The translations under genes and the position numbers were made by a program. A DNA stretch of 64,000 nucleotides, from positions 1,011,413 to 1,075,412 of the forward strand of contig VXBA01002855.1 of assembly GCA_013399895.1 (NCBI GenBank). Direction: 5' to 3'. The first letter of the stretch is position 1. Each line of letters starts with the position of its first letter. The notes below the pieces were generated by a model. That model was given only the letters and a program-made list of their open reading frames with translations, ran no database searches and was not told where the DNA came from. Source of the stretch: Serilophus lunatus. Its lineage: Eukaryota > Chordata > Aves > Passeriformes > Eurylaimidae. Positions 26,201 through 36,834 of this stretch are shown one piece after another.

Positions 26201-29200
26201 AAGTAAAACTTCTTCAAATCAACTGTTAATATTATCTTGCTTAAAAAAAAAAAAAAATTAAAAAAAGGATGAACATAGACAACTGTGCATTTTCTCTCAT
26301 TCCTGATTCTACTTTAGCCCTTTAAGAAACATTGGGCATTTGCATCCACACAGGACTTTAGATTAAACAGTGAATTCTACTGACTCAGTATGTCCCTGTT
26401 TACACACTCATAAGTCCTGTACGAAAAGCTGTGATGTATAAATGGAGAGTCAGGTGTGTAACAGGACTGACACAAGAAAAACAGCAGACTAGAATCTGTC
26501 TAGGCTGCCCTTTGGGGCCTTCCAGGAGCCAGTCCAGAACTAAGGCTCCATAGGTGTATTAAGATGGCAGTGGTTACCCTTCATCAGTCTAACAAATACT
26601 TGATGCACAGAAGAACAGTATTTGGGAACACCATATCCCTGAGCAAGCCCTTCATACCTAGCTGGCATGCATTTGAACAGCAGCAACAGTGGGGAGAAAA
26701 TAAGAACTTATGTAAAAGTGGAAGATGGTAGTACATATATTTTGTTACCCTGTCATGCACACAAAAAACACCACCATAATAGCAGTCAACTGTAACTAAA
26801 TTCTAAATAATTATATCTCTTTGTGTACTCACTTACATGATGACAGGCTTCATAAAAAATTATAGCCTAGTTAAACTTTACATTGGAGTATTCTGAACAC
26901 AAAGTCAAAGCAACAGAGGACACTTGCCAATGAAGACAGTGAGAATGAACAGGGAAAAACCATGTATGAAACATTCATGCCAGATACAAATCACACATTA
27001 AAAGGGAAATTGTGTACATGAAATTTCAGAAAAAATTTAAATCTTCATTAGAAGATTAGAAATCTTCATAAGAAACCTCTAGATAAAACTCAAGCTCATA
27101 TCATCATAGATAAACTTGCTATTGTTGTTCCTTAAATAATGTATATGGAAAAATCTAAAAAAAAACTTGGCAAAAAGTAAGATAAACAAATAGAAATTGC
27201 ATTTATCCTCAGAGGAAGCACACTTGTCAGTGATATGTACTCTCATTTGTCAGAATGTCCGAGTATTAGACAGCCATTACTGACAGCCATATGCAAATAT
27301 ATATGTGCTCTACTTTGGTAGATCACCTGCTTTTAATTTGCTCCAGTCCAGAAACAATAAAAAACCCTTCAAGTAAATAATGCAGCAGTTAATGAAAAAT
27401 TACTTTGTGATCAAATAGCTCGAGGAGGGGGCAGGGAAGTAAACTGAAATTGATAATATTAGAAGGATAAAACCAAAAGGAGCCTATTTGAGTTCATTAA
27501 AAAGGATGTCTCCAGCACAATCACCAAACAAAAAAAAAAGGCTGCAGCAAAACCTATGAAAATTCATCACTGTTTCACACAGAGATATATTTCAATGTGC
27601 CTTTTAAGATTTCAGTTACTGAGGAATGAAGAGAACCTAACTGCATTGTATACTTTTAGTCCAGACCTAAATCCCACTGGGAACCTCCTATCAATGTTTG
27701 GAACATTTTAAATCAGAAAACTTCTTTTTCTCAATTATATCATTTCTGTACCATCTCTGAATTACTGATAATGTGCCTCTGCCACACTGAAGGCATAAAT
27801 ATTGCTGCAGTTTTGGCAAATTTATTTATTCATAGAAAGGCAGTTTGACTATCTAGCCAGATTTCAAAATGTAACAGTGTGAAAATTATTTTTATTGTAA
27901 TGATAGAATTTAGAATAATATACACATTACCCAATGACATTTGGGGTGTTTTGATTATTTTTTCCCATGTAAGTCCTAATTATTCCTGAAGTAGAAGGCA
28001 AGGAGAAAAAAATGCACTGATCAGAGACCAAAAAATCAGCACAAGGCTTCAGCTTCTAGACAAAGACTGAAGCTGAAGGAAAAACTTCAAAGAGCAACAT
28101 TGCACACAATACTTTTTTTCAAGTTCAGGTGGCTTCCAATTACGAAGCTATAAAACAGACTGCACCTCGAGGTCAAGGCAACCTGAGCAAGAGATACTGT
28201 AGCTTTTTTTTCCACGAACATATGGTATCACTGCTCTTGATAGATGGAGGGTAATCTGGGAACAAAACAGACATTTGCTCCTTATGCAAATGTCCTTGCC
28301 TTTATGGGTAGCTGGAGATCTGCAGGAATCTTGGCACTTCTGCAGATTTAGCTATTTCATGACAGTCTTTCAAAAAGGGAAACTTTTTAATAAAGTCTTC
28401 ATTTGGAAAGTCCACAGCATACTGTAAACAAACAATGTAAGAATGCACTGTTAATAACTCATGTTGTGTCTCTAACATCTGCTTCTGACACTTTAAAGTC
28501 ACTTCACTAGAAGTACACTATAAATCATTATTGAAAGTGTTGCTGCAAACACTACAGACATACAAGATTTTAATTCTGTCATCTGGCTCCGTCTGAACAA
28601 TTCAGCTCAAGTTTTAATAATCTATTATAAGATGGAATGATTTTCTTCTTTAATAAACAAATTCATTTACTATCACCTGTAAACAGAGGCACATTTTGGA
28701 GCTAAATCAGAGTTTGGTATAGTGGAGAGTGTATTGTTTTGGGTTTTTAAATCAAAAGCGTGGTATATTCTGTGTCTTTCTAATATACAGTGAAAAGCTT
28801 GGATTTCTTGTGAGGCTCCTTCCACTAAAAGGTGAATACTTTTCGTTTAAATTCAATATAGCTTCCATAAAAAAATTAAACTGTAATGGGTTAAACAGAG
28901 CATTCTGAAACTGGCATTAGCCTAGGCAAACACAGAAAGATGTTTTTAAAGTAAAGAATTGCCTCTCATCACTAGCTAGTGTCAATACATTTTGTATCAA
29001 ATTATACGAGACTCCGAGAAAACCTTATGAGCACTGCCACCTATGAATTTATGAAGATAAGGAAAATCTCTCCCATTAGTCTCTTAAAGAAGCTGGAAGT
29101 CTTAAGTGGGAGCTCCTAAAGAGGGACTAAAAAGTCCCTGAAGAACTTCAACTACTGTGCTACAATCAGACATGATGCAATTTCAAGTGAAAATATCAAC

Positions 29201-29735
29201 AAAATATTTTATTTCTTTCAGAAATAGATTTTTCAGAAGACTCTTCAGTCAGAATAAACTACTTATTTTTAGTACCTTCCAAAACACTTCCAAAAAATAG
29301 CACCAATTTATTTTATTTTTATAGATGCATTAATTATTGTCACTTTCCTAAATTTTACACTACACCATGTAAAAACTTGCCTGAAATAACATTCATATCT
29401 GCATGTCTGAATTTCCACAGGCAAAATGTTTCCAAGCTTCAACTCAACCTTATTGCTAATAGAAATTACATCAACTCCAATTAAATACTTACCATTCAAA
29501 ATTTCTTTCAGATATCTAAACCATGACTGACAATGGTCTTCACTTAAGTTATTTAAATGGATAGCACAGTCTGTTAGCTTATTTTCTTCTTTATTCAAGC
29601 ATTTAAAAATTGTGATGCCCAACAAAGTACCACCTTTCTTCTGCCCTGCAAAACGACGACGTTTCAGTTTCACTGAAAATACATCTTTCATTTCAATAGT
29701 CTCCTCTTGAGCTTGTAAACCCATACTGGAATCAC
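405..29735 (-). CDS. CERKL: CERKL, ceramide kinase-like protein (spliced gene, ten internal coding exons; 5' and 3' ends outside readable sequence)
   Basis: Joining ten minus-strand exons (29493-29735, 21805-21936, 16183-16246, 13268-13410, 7145-7219, 5561-5738, 5220-5288, 4677-4781, 1797-1893, 405-580) gives one open frame of 1282 bases that follows human CERKL from the start of its second exon to just before its last. It contains the diacylglycerol/sphingolipid-kinase catalytic core with the nucleotide-binding VCVGGDGS loop. Every junction is GT-AG and every phase agrees. CERKL belongs to the ceramide kinase family; convincing ceramide kinase activity has not been shown for it, and it is linked to photoreceptor stress protection and, in humans, to retinitis pigmentosa type 26. 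The first coding exon (about 80 residues in human) is not visible and probably falls in the gap at 51800-52281. The last exon (about 20 residues) lies left of position 1. No frameshift or premature stop was seen. Exon numbers used here are mine, counting the hidden first exon as 1. Confidence 0.97.
581..1796 (-). other. CERKL: CERKL intron 10
   Basis: About 1.2 kb of unique AT-rich sequence with short A-runs. I see no repeat or additional exon. Confidence 0.85.
1797..1893 (-). CDS. CERKL: CERKL exon 10 (97 bp)
   Basis: Encodes [20 protein letters not shown], then KHLKRYTSEKNQ (human [33 protein letters not shown]). The acceptor is GTTTTCAG and the donor is AATCAG|GTACTG. It begins with one base completing arginine and ends on a codon boundary. 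Confidence 0.95.
1894..4676 (-). other. CERKL: CERKL intron 9
   Basis: About 2.8 kb, AT-rich, with a poly-A run near 1987 and a short CA run near 4009. No transposon or exon recognised. Confidence 0.85.
4677..4781 (-). CDS. CERKL: CERKL exon 9 (105 bp, tandem acceptor)
   Basis: Encodes [20 protein letters not shown], then [14 protein letters not shown], matching human [32 protein letters not shown]. The donor is ACAAG|GTCAGT. Two AGs stand at the acceptor (CATTTAG-GTAG-C). Only the second, placing the exon start at 4781, keeps the frame; the first (exon start 4785) would create an immediate TAG stop. I used the second for that reason. Confidence 0.9.
4782..5219 (-). other. CERKL: CERKL intron 8
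   Basis: Short intron of 438 bases. Near 5034-5052 it holds a tandem copy of TCCTCTATAG. Nothing else recognised. Confidence 0.85.
5220..5288 (-). CDS. CERKL: CERKL exon 8 (69 bp)
   Basis: Encodes PEECELSFLPLQIPQDNSHEND. The first half is conserved with human AEDCEISFLPF; the second half is the poorly conserved linker of CERKL and is a few residues shorter than in human. The acceptor is CTTTTCTAG and the donor is GACAG|GTGAGTA. Confidence 0.92.
5561..5738 (-). CDS. CERKL: CERKL exon 7 (178 bp)
   Basis: Encodes [20 protein letters not shown], then [20 protein letters not shown] and MPSSQRKDFAFIKTLADL. This matches the human segment [31 protein letters not shown]. The acceptor is AAATTCTAG and the donor is TCAA|GTATGCC. 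The last two bases pair with the first base of exon 8 to give a lysine codon. Confidence 0.95.
5739..7144 (-). other. CERKL: CERKL intron 6
   Basis: About 1.4 kb of AT-rich unique sequence between exons 7 and 6, with no exon or mobile element recognised. The neighbouring intron 7 (5289-5560) is only 272 bases. Confidence 0.85.
7145..7219 (-). CDS. CERKL: CERKL exon 6 (75 bp)
   Basis: Encodes TTNILAHTLYGIKHVVTATL and HIVM, completing the catalytic-loop segment AG(S/T)TN that follows GGDGS in this family. The acceptor is CCTTTCACAG and the donor is AATGG|GTAAATG. The 75 bases fit the flanking phases (two, 24 codons, one). Confidence 0.95.
7508..7544 (+). repeat. Short tandem repeat, unit ACTCCTTAATAT
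   Basis: About three imperfect head-to-tail copies of a 12-bp unit within a CERKL intron; the last copy is degenerate. No function is suggested by the sequence. Confidence 0.6.
11999..12593 (+). mobile_element. Solo ERVL-type long terminal repeat (about 595 bp)
   Basis: Begins TGTGCTGGTTTGGGCTGGAG and ends GGGGTTAAACCACGACA, so it has the TG...CA termini of a retroviral LTR. Internal landmarks include GAGCAGTGCTCACACAGAG, the pattern CCAACTGACCAAAGGGATGT, GTCTTCCCAAGTCACTGTTA and, near the 3' end, a degraded poly(A) signal (ACTAAACTGTC) before TTTATCTCAACCC. I recognise this layout from the abundant ERVL-related LTR family of neoavian birds. The flanks share only ATT (TGATT on the left, CAATT on the right), so any target-site duplication has decayed. 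There is no internal gag-pol sequence, as expected for a solo LTR left by recombination between two LTRs. It lies antisense to CERKL in intron 5. The region where the promoter TATA box is expected reads CATGTGAAG and looks mutated. Confidence 0.85.
13268..13410 (-). CDS. CERKL: CERKL exon 5 with the GGDGS nucleotide-binding loop (143 bp)
   Basis: Encodes VVCVGGDGSVSEVAHGLLLR, then AQIDAGKDTDYVSKPVRAPV and PLGVIPAG. The GGDGS loop is the ATP-binding glycine motif of diacylglycerol and sphingolipid kinases and is intact, as is the downstream PLGVIPAG segment. The acceptor is TTTTTAATAG and the donor is GCAG|GTGAGAAT. Human retinal-dystrophy nonsense mutation R257X maps to the equivalent exon (from memory); here the matching stretch is KPVRAPV, with the arginine codon CGA. 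Confidence 0.96.
13411..16182 (-). other. CERKL: CERKL intron 4
   Basis: About 2.8 kb, AT-rich. It has a long poly-T run near 13990 and a 135-codon plus-strand open frame at 15177-15584 whose composition looks random. No exon or transposon recognised. Confidence 0.85.
16183..16246 (-). CDS. CERKL: CERKL exon 4 (64 bp)
   Basis: Encodes [20 protein letters not shown], nearly identical to human [20 protein letters not shown]. The acceptor is TTTTCCACAG and the donor is GATGG|GTAAGTT. It is a short exon (two bases, twenty codons, two bases) whose phases fit exons 3 and 5. Confidence 0.94.
16247..21804 (-). other. CERKL: CERKL intron 3
   Basis: About 5.6 kb of AT-rich sequence. The only distinct element is the CA microsatellite at 17175-17201. 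No exon or mobile element recognised. Confidence 0.85.
17175..17201 (+). repeat. (AC)n microsatellite followed by a short TA run
   Basis: About 13 uninterrupted AC dinucleotides running into ATATATA. It is in CERKL intron 3 and is likely polymorphic. Confidence 0.95.
21805..21936 (-). CDS. CERKL: CERKL exon 3 (132 bp)
   Basis: Encodes FQNRPKSLKVFVNPSSHKRE, then AAHVYFEKVAPLFKLADIKTDVT, the start of the DAGK-like catalytic domain (the human counterpart reads NRPKSLKILLNPQSHKKE). The acceptor is a TTTTTAG before GCTTTC and the donor is CACTG|GTAAGTTG. The phase joins exon 2 through a glycine codon (G plus GC, then TTT) and ends with one base. Confidence 0.95.
21937..29492 (-). other. CERKL: CERKL intron 2
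   Basis: About 7.6 kb, AT-rich. It contains a palindrome cluster at 25997-26065 and a somewhat GC-richer patch at about 23380-23730 with short open frames on both strands that I do not recognise. No exon homologous to CERKL was found here. Confidence 0.85.
25997..26065. repeat. Cluster of three perfect palindromes
   Basis: GTTAATATTAAC (25997-26008), TTAATGTTTAACATTAA (26018-26034, one central base) and AAACTTCATGCATGAAGTTT (26046-26065, 20 bp with no spacer) follow each other within 69 bases. The first resembles the HNF1 site GTTAATNATTAAC minus its central base. The sequence is certain; any function is speculative. Confidence 0.75.
29493..29735 (-). CDS. CERKL: CERKL exon 2 (243 bp)
   Basis: Reads DSSMGLQAQEE through KDVFSVKLKRRR, GTLLGITIFKCL and LSEDHCQSWFRYLKEILN, matching the N-terminal pleckstrin-like part of CERKL (human KDIFSVKLKRR, GTLLGITLF, LSEDHCDIWF). 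The acceptor is CCTATTACAG before GTGATTCC and the donor is AATG|GTAAGTATT. The exon starts with two bases that complete a glycine codon begun in exon 1 and ends with one base of the next codon. The pyrimidine-rich intron just upstream is open in the same frame and would add about 26 hydrophobic residues if translated; I treat that as intronic read-through because the acceptor and the homology both begin at 29735. Confidence 0.95.
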
Positions 29736-32700
29736 CTGTAATAGGGGAAAACAACACCAAAAGCATTAGCAATATGATTAGGAGAAACATATATAAAAAA
29801 AATATTGTCATGGCTTCATCTCCAGCCTCACTTATTGCGTCTGTTCTTGCTCACATTGAAACTTACTGCATACTTTTGCATAACTATGATAGTTGGCCTC
29901 AATCACTGGTCTTATATTTTACCAACTTTGTGTTATGTATTCAGCTGTACAAATAACACAACTTAAAAGAGGCTATTTAATCAGTTTTCTGATGTTCCAA
30001 AAATTAATAAAATTTGCAGACTCTAAGAAGACTTTTTTTGTGTGTTTGCATTCAAGAAGGAAATTCTTTATAGTGTTCTCTTAAATCACAGAAATCATAG
30101 CAGTTGTATACTCCTAAACCATAGATCATGTTATGACCCAGGCTGACTACATGTATTTTTTCCATTTGATACAACTATTGTCTTTTGGGTTTAGAAACAC
30201 ATCAGAAAATAGTTAAGCAAAAATAGACAAATAAACCAAAATTGTGCTACTGGTCTTAGCTTTCATTTTTGAGTTATGAATTTGTCCTAGAAGAGAAGAA
30301 AAACAGTTTCTTTTAAAAAAGTTCCTGTGACAGTTCAAGATCCTCATGCCAAGGGGAGATTTGTGTTAGGTTAAGCGGAAGTTTTCTTATCTAAGGGCTT
30401 TTATACGCTGGACACTGTGGCTGAAGACATCATCACTTCACTTCCAAATGCCTTTTGAGAGGGACCAACTGAACCACTATAGCACAGACTTCTTCTGCTC
30501 TCTCGAGCCTCAAAGCACCTGATTCCCAAAGTCAAATACACAAACTGAAGGAAAAAGATCACTATTCCTATAGGTGTCAGACACTCTGGACTCAGCAAGA
30601 ACAGTTTCCCTGCTTTCTTTGCAGTAACAGCAGATCTGATACACTATACAAAAAAGGTCCCTTTGCAGCCCAAGGCAAGAAACACCAGCAATCAGAAACC
30701 TTTCCCAAACGTAGCGAGAGCCCTGTCAAGTGATTTCTCAACAGCAGAAGTCACAACAGATTCTGTTTGATGAATAGTTGTTATATGCTGTACTGAAGTG
30801 CCAGAAAAACTCTATTTTAACTGTCATCCTGGAAAAAATGGACAGCACCACCCACTTCATTATATCACATGATGCTGAGAGTTTCAGAAAGTCATAGTTT
30901 TTCTGGGCAGGAAAAAGATGACTGTGTCAATTTCTCTAACAGTTTCATGCTGGCATTTCTCAACATCATTTTTTGAATGAGACATGCATTGATTATCTTT
31001 TTATCCAGAAATCCTGGATGGCTGCACCTCAGACATGCTGACACAGCTAAAGCTCACGTCAGTCTTACCTCTCCTCACAATTCTCAACTTATTCACTTTT
31101 TCCTGTTCCATACCAAATAACCTGCTACAGATGGAAGTGTAACATTATTGTACTTCCCACATATTTTTCCCAACTTTTTACATTTTACCATCACCATTTC
31201 TCCATAAGTCAACTTCTAAGGTGTAAAATTGGACTGAAATCATTCCATTCTTAGCAGAAATACCACAAATTTGCTTTGCTGTAAATGTACTTAATACAAG
31301 TAAGTGTTCTTGTGCACTAAGGTAATACACAGGAAATTGTAGCACAGATTTTCAGAAGTACACAGCAACTCAACAGGAAGAAACTCATACAAATTTAAAA
31401 AAAAATAACCCAACCCACAGATCTTAAAGTACTGCAATGATTGTTGTAAAAGTATTTTCTACAGGATACATTGAATTAAATCAGAGAACCAAGGAGGAAA
31501 AAGTATTGTATGATTCCATTTGAATGATGGCTTTGTGTAGGCTGAAAGTGGACATTGTACAAGCAAACTTAGCAATAACATTATTAAACCAAAGATCCTT
31601 TTTTTTTTTTTTTCAAACTCTGTGTTGCTCTTCTAAAACATTCAGAGGTAAATAGTCTTTGTAGGCCTTAAGTGAAACACTGACTGGTGATATCCCAAAT
31701 CCCTTACCTAGAACTACACTTTACTACCTTAATTGAAGAGTTGTTTTAATTTTTAAAACAGCATTTTCAAGGGGTCTGCTTATTTTTTTCCAGAAAGTCT
31801 CACAGTCAGACATAAACTGAAAATTCCAGCAAACTCAACGTTTTAGGAGAATGAGGAAACATAAAGACATGTGAAATATAACCACAACCATTCCGCAGCA
31901 TAACTGAGCTGCATCATTTATTTCCCCAGACCCATACAAATATTCTAAATGGGTTTACTTTTAAATAATTTTAAGTAAATAAAATTTTAAAATAAATAAT
32001 ATTTTGGATTAAACCATTAGTTTTTATCAGAGTATCACAAATTCTATTATGTCAATGTTATGGGTACGCATCACAGATAAATTACAAACCTTAGCTCATT
32101 AGTTCTGCACAAGTCAAGTAAAATGAAGGCCTCTTAAAACACTTTTTATTCCCTTCTAGCTTTCATGGAATGACATTTACTCATAAGCCAGGTGAGGTCT
32201 GCCTTGTCTTTTCATGCTACTGTTTCAGCCAGTTGCTTTGGTTTTTTATCTTCCTCTCAGTCTATCAAATGCTTGCGATGCTCAGATGCAGATCAAAACT
32301 GTTGAAATCCAAAATGATACATTCTTACCAGGCAGAACACAACGCCAGATGCAGCTCAGAGAAACATATAAACTGTAGGAATACTGAATCATACAAAATC
32401 ATCATCCTCAAGTTTTAATTTGTACTGGAAATGTTGAACTAACTGGTAGGATTAGAAGAGTCAATTTTTAGTAATGTTGTAAAGAAATCTGCATAAAATC
32501 CCAGGTATATTCTATAATTTCCATACTCTGTGCTTACTGAAAACAAGATCATTGCAAATGCAGTAAAATTTTAAAAAAGCAATTCAGATAAAGAAAATTT
32601 AAGTCATGAGCTATATTTTTATAGTATTTCTAGTATGTGATAACAACCAAGTTTACTTTCAAAATAAAGTATGTATTAGACACTTTATCATTAGACACTA

Positions 32701-34054
32701 TGGATTAGACACTTTTTTAAACTTTGAAAACCCTATTGGTTTGTTAGTATCATATTGGTTATTGCTTGCAGTTTCAGGACATTAACTGTCCTCTCACATT
32801 ACTTAGAAAGATATTGGGTACCATCTGTTCTTGCAAGAGATTTAAGTATACATCTATTAGATATCATGCTATTTATTTAATTCAGTACCCACTTCCCATT
32901 GTTGTATCTTCTGGAAAAAAGTCAATTTAATTACAAGGAATAAAGATAATCTCTTCTACCAGGCTGCCCTGTCATCATGAAAGCAGAGAGGGAACGTGTA
33001 TAAAGTAGGTTACAGGCGTTAGGGAAGAGTAAAACTAACAGCACTTAACATTTAACGAAGATCTAACAAAACCAGAATATATGGCACTTAAAAAAAAAAC
33101 TTACTATAAGCCAAGGGCTTGTCTAAATCAATCTCTGCACATCTGTCTGATGTAGAGCGTAAACAGGATTAGAGTTGGATTTATCTGCTTGACGCTAATT
33201 GTACTCACAGTTTCTGCACATGTCCACTTTTTTTTTTTTCCAAATACAGCATCAAAAAACCCCTGCCTGGATATATGAATTTCTATGAAGTTTTATGCCC
33301 CTATTTATCCTCTCCCTAATTTCAAGCAATGAGGCTATCCTACATTTTTATCCTACATTTTTCCTCTTTATGGTTGTCTAATCTCTTATTTAATAAAAAA
33401 AAATATGTTTAAATCAATCATACTGAGCTAAATCAAAAGATGAGGAACTAATACTATTCAATACTATAGTAATACTATTCAAATAGAGTTTAAATGTAAA
33501 AAGCAAGCCAAATTTGCATTAGCTAAGATTGTTAAACTAGGCTTTAAACAAAAAGATTACTTCATGTTTACAGCAGTACTACCAAAAAATAGAATGGTTT
33601 TAAAGAGAAAGTGTTATTAAAATATAAATACCAACACTTCAGGAACAAAACATTTTGGGGCTGTTTTCCTCCCACAGAGGCCAAACATCTCGGAGTGGCA
33701 CTCAAGGATTTACTTTCCATAACAAATACCTGGAGTACATTGGAAAACAGCAGAAAATACACATGTGACTGTATAATTTAAGTAGAAGAATTGGTCCCAA
33801 AGCAAAATGCGTTGTACTTTCTTGGTCACAAATGCTTCCTGTGACCTTCGGCAAGACATTTAGCCCCCTGTCCCCTGCCCTCGGCTACATTTAATAGGCA
33901 AATCTTTTATACCTTTTAGGGTCTCAGTCCCATTACGCTCTCAAAGTTCACTTCTTGAGCAGTTGAATGCTATAGCTGAGCACAGTGTAACGCAACTAAA
34001 ATAACTAGAAATTTTATAAAATCATCAAGATTATATCAAAGCATTTATTATAGA

Positions 34055-34142
34055 AGTAAATCCATCTAAAACTGCAACCTCCTACCTTTCAGCTTCCCCT
34101 CTTTTCTCTCTCCACTTGTCAAATGGTTCTTTCTCTGAAAAC
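34055..34142 (-). repeat. 88-bp direct duplication, copy 1
   Basis: Matches 36162-36249 at 84 of 88 positions in the same orientation; similarity stops abruptly on both sides (AGTAAA at one end, GAAAAC at the other). Read on the minus strand it encodes a protein-like stretch EKEPFDKWREKRGEAE followed by a stop. It sits alone here, without the surrounding reading frame present at copy 2. Confidence 0.85.
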
Positions 34143-36161
34143 AGTATTATTACAGTATTTAATACAGACTTTATTACAGACCATCCTACACCGTACGAAC
34201 ACTGTTTTCAAAATAACCATTCAGGACATACAATAAAATATAACTGTATTAATATAAAATCCAAAATAAAATAAATATAATCAAAAATTAGTTTTGACAA
34301 TATGCCTATAAATTGAGGTCTAGGAATATTTCAAGTTATTATGATAATATCTAATGCATATAAACCAGCAACTGTTAACCCATCAATTATTAAGTCAATT
34401 TTTCACTTGCTGTAAATCAAAGCACAACACAGCAAGCAGCATGCAACTGATTCATAAAACCTCTACAGTTTTCAGCTCCTCATTGATTAAGAAGGGCTGG
34501 CAATGTGAATTATAAAGAAGCAGGTTGAATCACTCTTGCCAGAAGAGCCAAGAATCACTGTAAAGCTTGTCAGGCTACTTAGCACTAATTTAAAGACTCT
34601 AAACATGAGACAGAAAAGCTATTTTCTAAACACCTGGATTTTCAAAGGTTTTTTAATTTCAAAAAGACAGGTCATGTAACACCTTTGACAAAAATTGATG
34701 TTATGCCTCTTACTCTCTTCTGCAAGCAGAGAAAGCAAAATTGCAATTTCTGCTTGCCAAAAGTATCAAATAGTAAGCTGAGGTGGTACCTCAGAGGCTA
34801 CCCTGGGGAGGGGCTGGGTTTTGTTTGAAGATTACCTTTTAAATGGTGTTGTAAGAGGAAATTAAAGCAAGCAAGGCCCTAGCCTAGAAACGTTTCTCAC
34901 ACTGTGTGCAACAGCCTCTTTGGGAACATGATGGAGTTCATAAAGTACTACAAAGAACCGAAGAGATGCATCTCAGTTTCTCCAGAGCTGGAGAGTAAAA
35001 GCAGGGTGTAACTACCAACTTCATCTTTTAATGGCAGCTATTCACTTGCAGCAACAGCTGTATTGCTTCAGGGCAGAAAACTGAGCTTAAGAACATCTGA
35101 CAGGAATACAACCAATTTTCCTTCTCCTTCTCTAGAGAATCTGAGAGTGCAGTGATGTATGCTGCCAAGCCAGTGCAATACTTGCTGCTAACCCCTCTGC
35201 CGATACAGACACCTGCCCTCAACTCACCTGCCACAACTGCCCAGTCCAGCCCTTTTCCTTTTGTCTGGCACGGGGCACAACCAAACCAGCTGAGTCAAAT
35301 CAACCCCCTACATTAACACAGACCATTCACTTTTCTTTTTCCCCCGGCTCAGTCTTCTGACAAGTTGTTTAGTGTAACCACAAGTCTTACAAAACTACAG
35401 ATGCTACAAAGTGATAAGAAAATTCACAGCAGAGAAGGAAGGGCTGGGACCACCTTTCATCAGCAGAAAGCCAGTATGGCTGAGCCAATCTGTTGTGCAT
35501 TTTCAATTCCAATTGTTAACTCCCCAAAGATCACACAGATCAACTAGAGTCATCAAGAACTGGAAAAGATAGACAAGGGTTTCCCTTAATTCTTTAGAGC
35601 TCTAGTAACACCTTAGAAATGAAAAAAAACCCCAATTATAAGTCTCGGAAAGACTCCACTTTACAAACCTATAATGACACATTCAGTTCATTTCACTTGA
35701 CAAGAAGTTACTTGCTATTTTAATACAACACTAAAAGGCATTATTCACTATTCAGCTTAAAGAGGTTATTTTAAACTCCTTTCATAAGTAGCTACCTCTA
35801 AAAATATTAGGAAGAATAATTAACATCCAAAACCATAAAATTCTGGAACAAATTTGTACTTCAGGTTTCAATTTTTCAACAGAATGCTAGCCCAAAACCC
35901 CCAACAAACCCAATAATTTGCCAACACAAATCTCAGTCATGGGATAAAGACTTACATTACATAACAGAAATGACATTATTTTATTTCTTTGTTTAGTAAT
36001 TCTTTTAAATAACTTTTAAAAATACAAGATGTGGTAAATACAACAATATAAAAATGGTTTAATGGTGCTGTGTGGGTGTCAACACATTCTATAAAAAGTG
36101 AAAAGTTTTTTCATTCTTTGCTCAGAGTATTTCTTTACAGTTTTACTATATTCACAGCATG

Positions 36162-36249
36162 AGTAAACCCATCTAAAACTGCAACCACCTACTTTTCAGC
36201 TTCCCCTCTTGTCTCTCTCCACTTGTCAAATGGTTCTTTCTCTGAAAAC
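36162..36249 (-). repeat. 88-bp direct duplication, copy 2
   Basis: The second copy of the 88-bp unit. Here it forms the 3' end of a longer interrupted minus-strand reading frame (36189-36834), so this copy is probably the source and the one at 34055 the derivative. The four differences suggest a fairly old duplication. Confidence 0.85.
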
Positions 36250-36834
36250 CCCTTGACCAACTGATTCCAATCCCTGTTCTCCAACATACCTTTTAAAAAC
36301 TGATCCCCATGCTCCTGAACATCCCCCTCAAACCATGCAGACAGTTGCAGAAACATGTTCCTGCGCCCAGCATCATATCACAGCAACTGCAGGAAGAGCA
36401 GCTTTAAGGAACATTTGGTGTAGTCCTTGAAGTCTTGAGTTGGACCATTTTCAAGGATTTAAAATTTGTTAAGCTGCACTACAGCTTCGAGAGATAGCAA
36501 CAGGCAAACTTCTGAAAAAGAACAATCACCACCAAACTGACTAGTTCTGACTGAACCAAAAGAAAAGATGATATTGGCTACTGACAGAGCAAACATGGGA
36601 ACAGTTACAGTAACCCCACACAGTAAGGGCAAAGTTTAGTACACTTCAGAGGTTGTTTTTGCTGGAGCTGATGCCATCTGAAGAAAGGCCAGGCATGACC
36701 AGATCTCAGGAGTGATACCTGTATGCACAGCATCCTGGGTCTCCCTGATGCCCACCAGGGCATGGGAAAGGCCTTCTTGAAATGAGACTCATTAGACATG
36801 TATCCATCAGGCTTTCATTAGTGCTTTGATCCAT
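36189..36834 (-). pseudogene. Decayed protein-like reading frame, family not recognised
   Basis: On the minus strand, one frame from 36788 to a TAG at 36189-36191 runs 199 codons with only three internal stops. It yields protein-like text such as GIRETQDAVHTGITPEIWSC, MFALSVANIIFSFGSVRTSQ, SEVCLLLSLEAVVQLNK and NMFLQLSAWFEGDVQEHGDQ. A possible start, MDQSTNESLMDTC, lies at 36834 in another frame, which would need a frameshift near 36790. In AT-rich intron sequence about a dozen stops would be expected over this length. No introns are needed within the stretch, so a retrocopy is possible, but I see no poly-A tail or target duplication. The leucine-rich helical look could suit a HEAT/ARM-type protein; this is a guess. 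It could also be a chance low-stop stretch. Confidence 0.35.

Noticed and set aside
29736..29811. A hydrophobic N-terminal extension of CERKL exon 2 resembling a signal anchor
   Set aside because: It is the pyrimidine tract of intron 1 read in frame; T- and C-rich DNA gives F, L and I. The acceptor and the homology both start at 29735.
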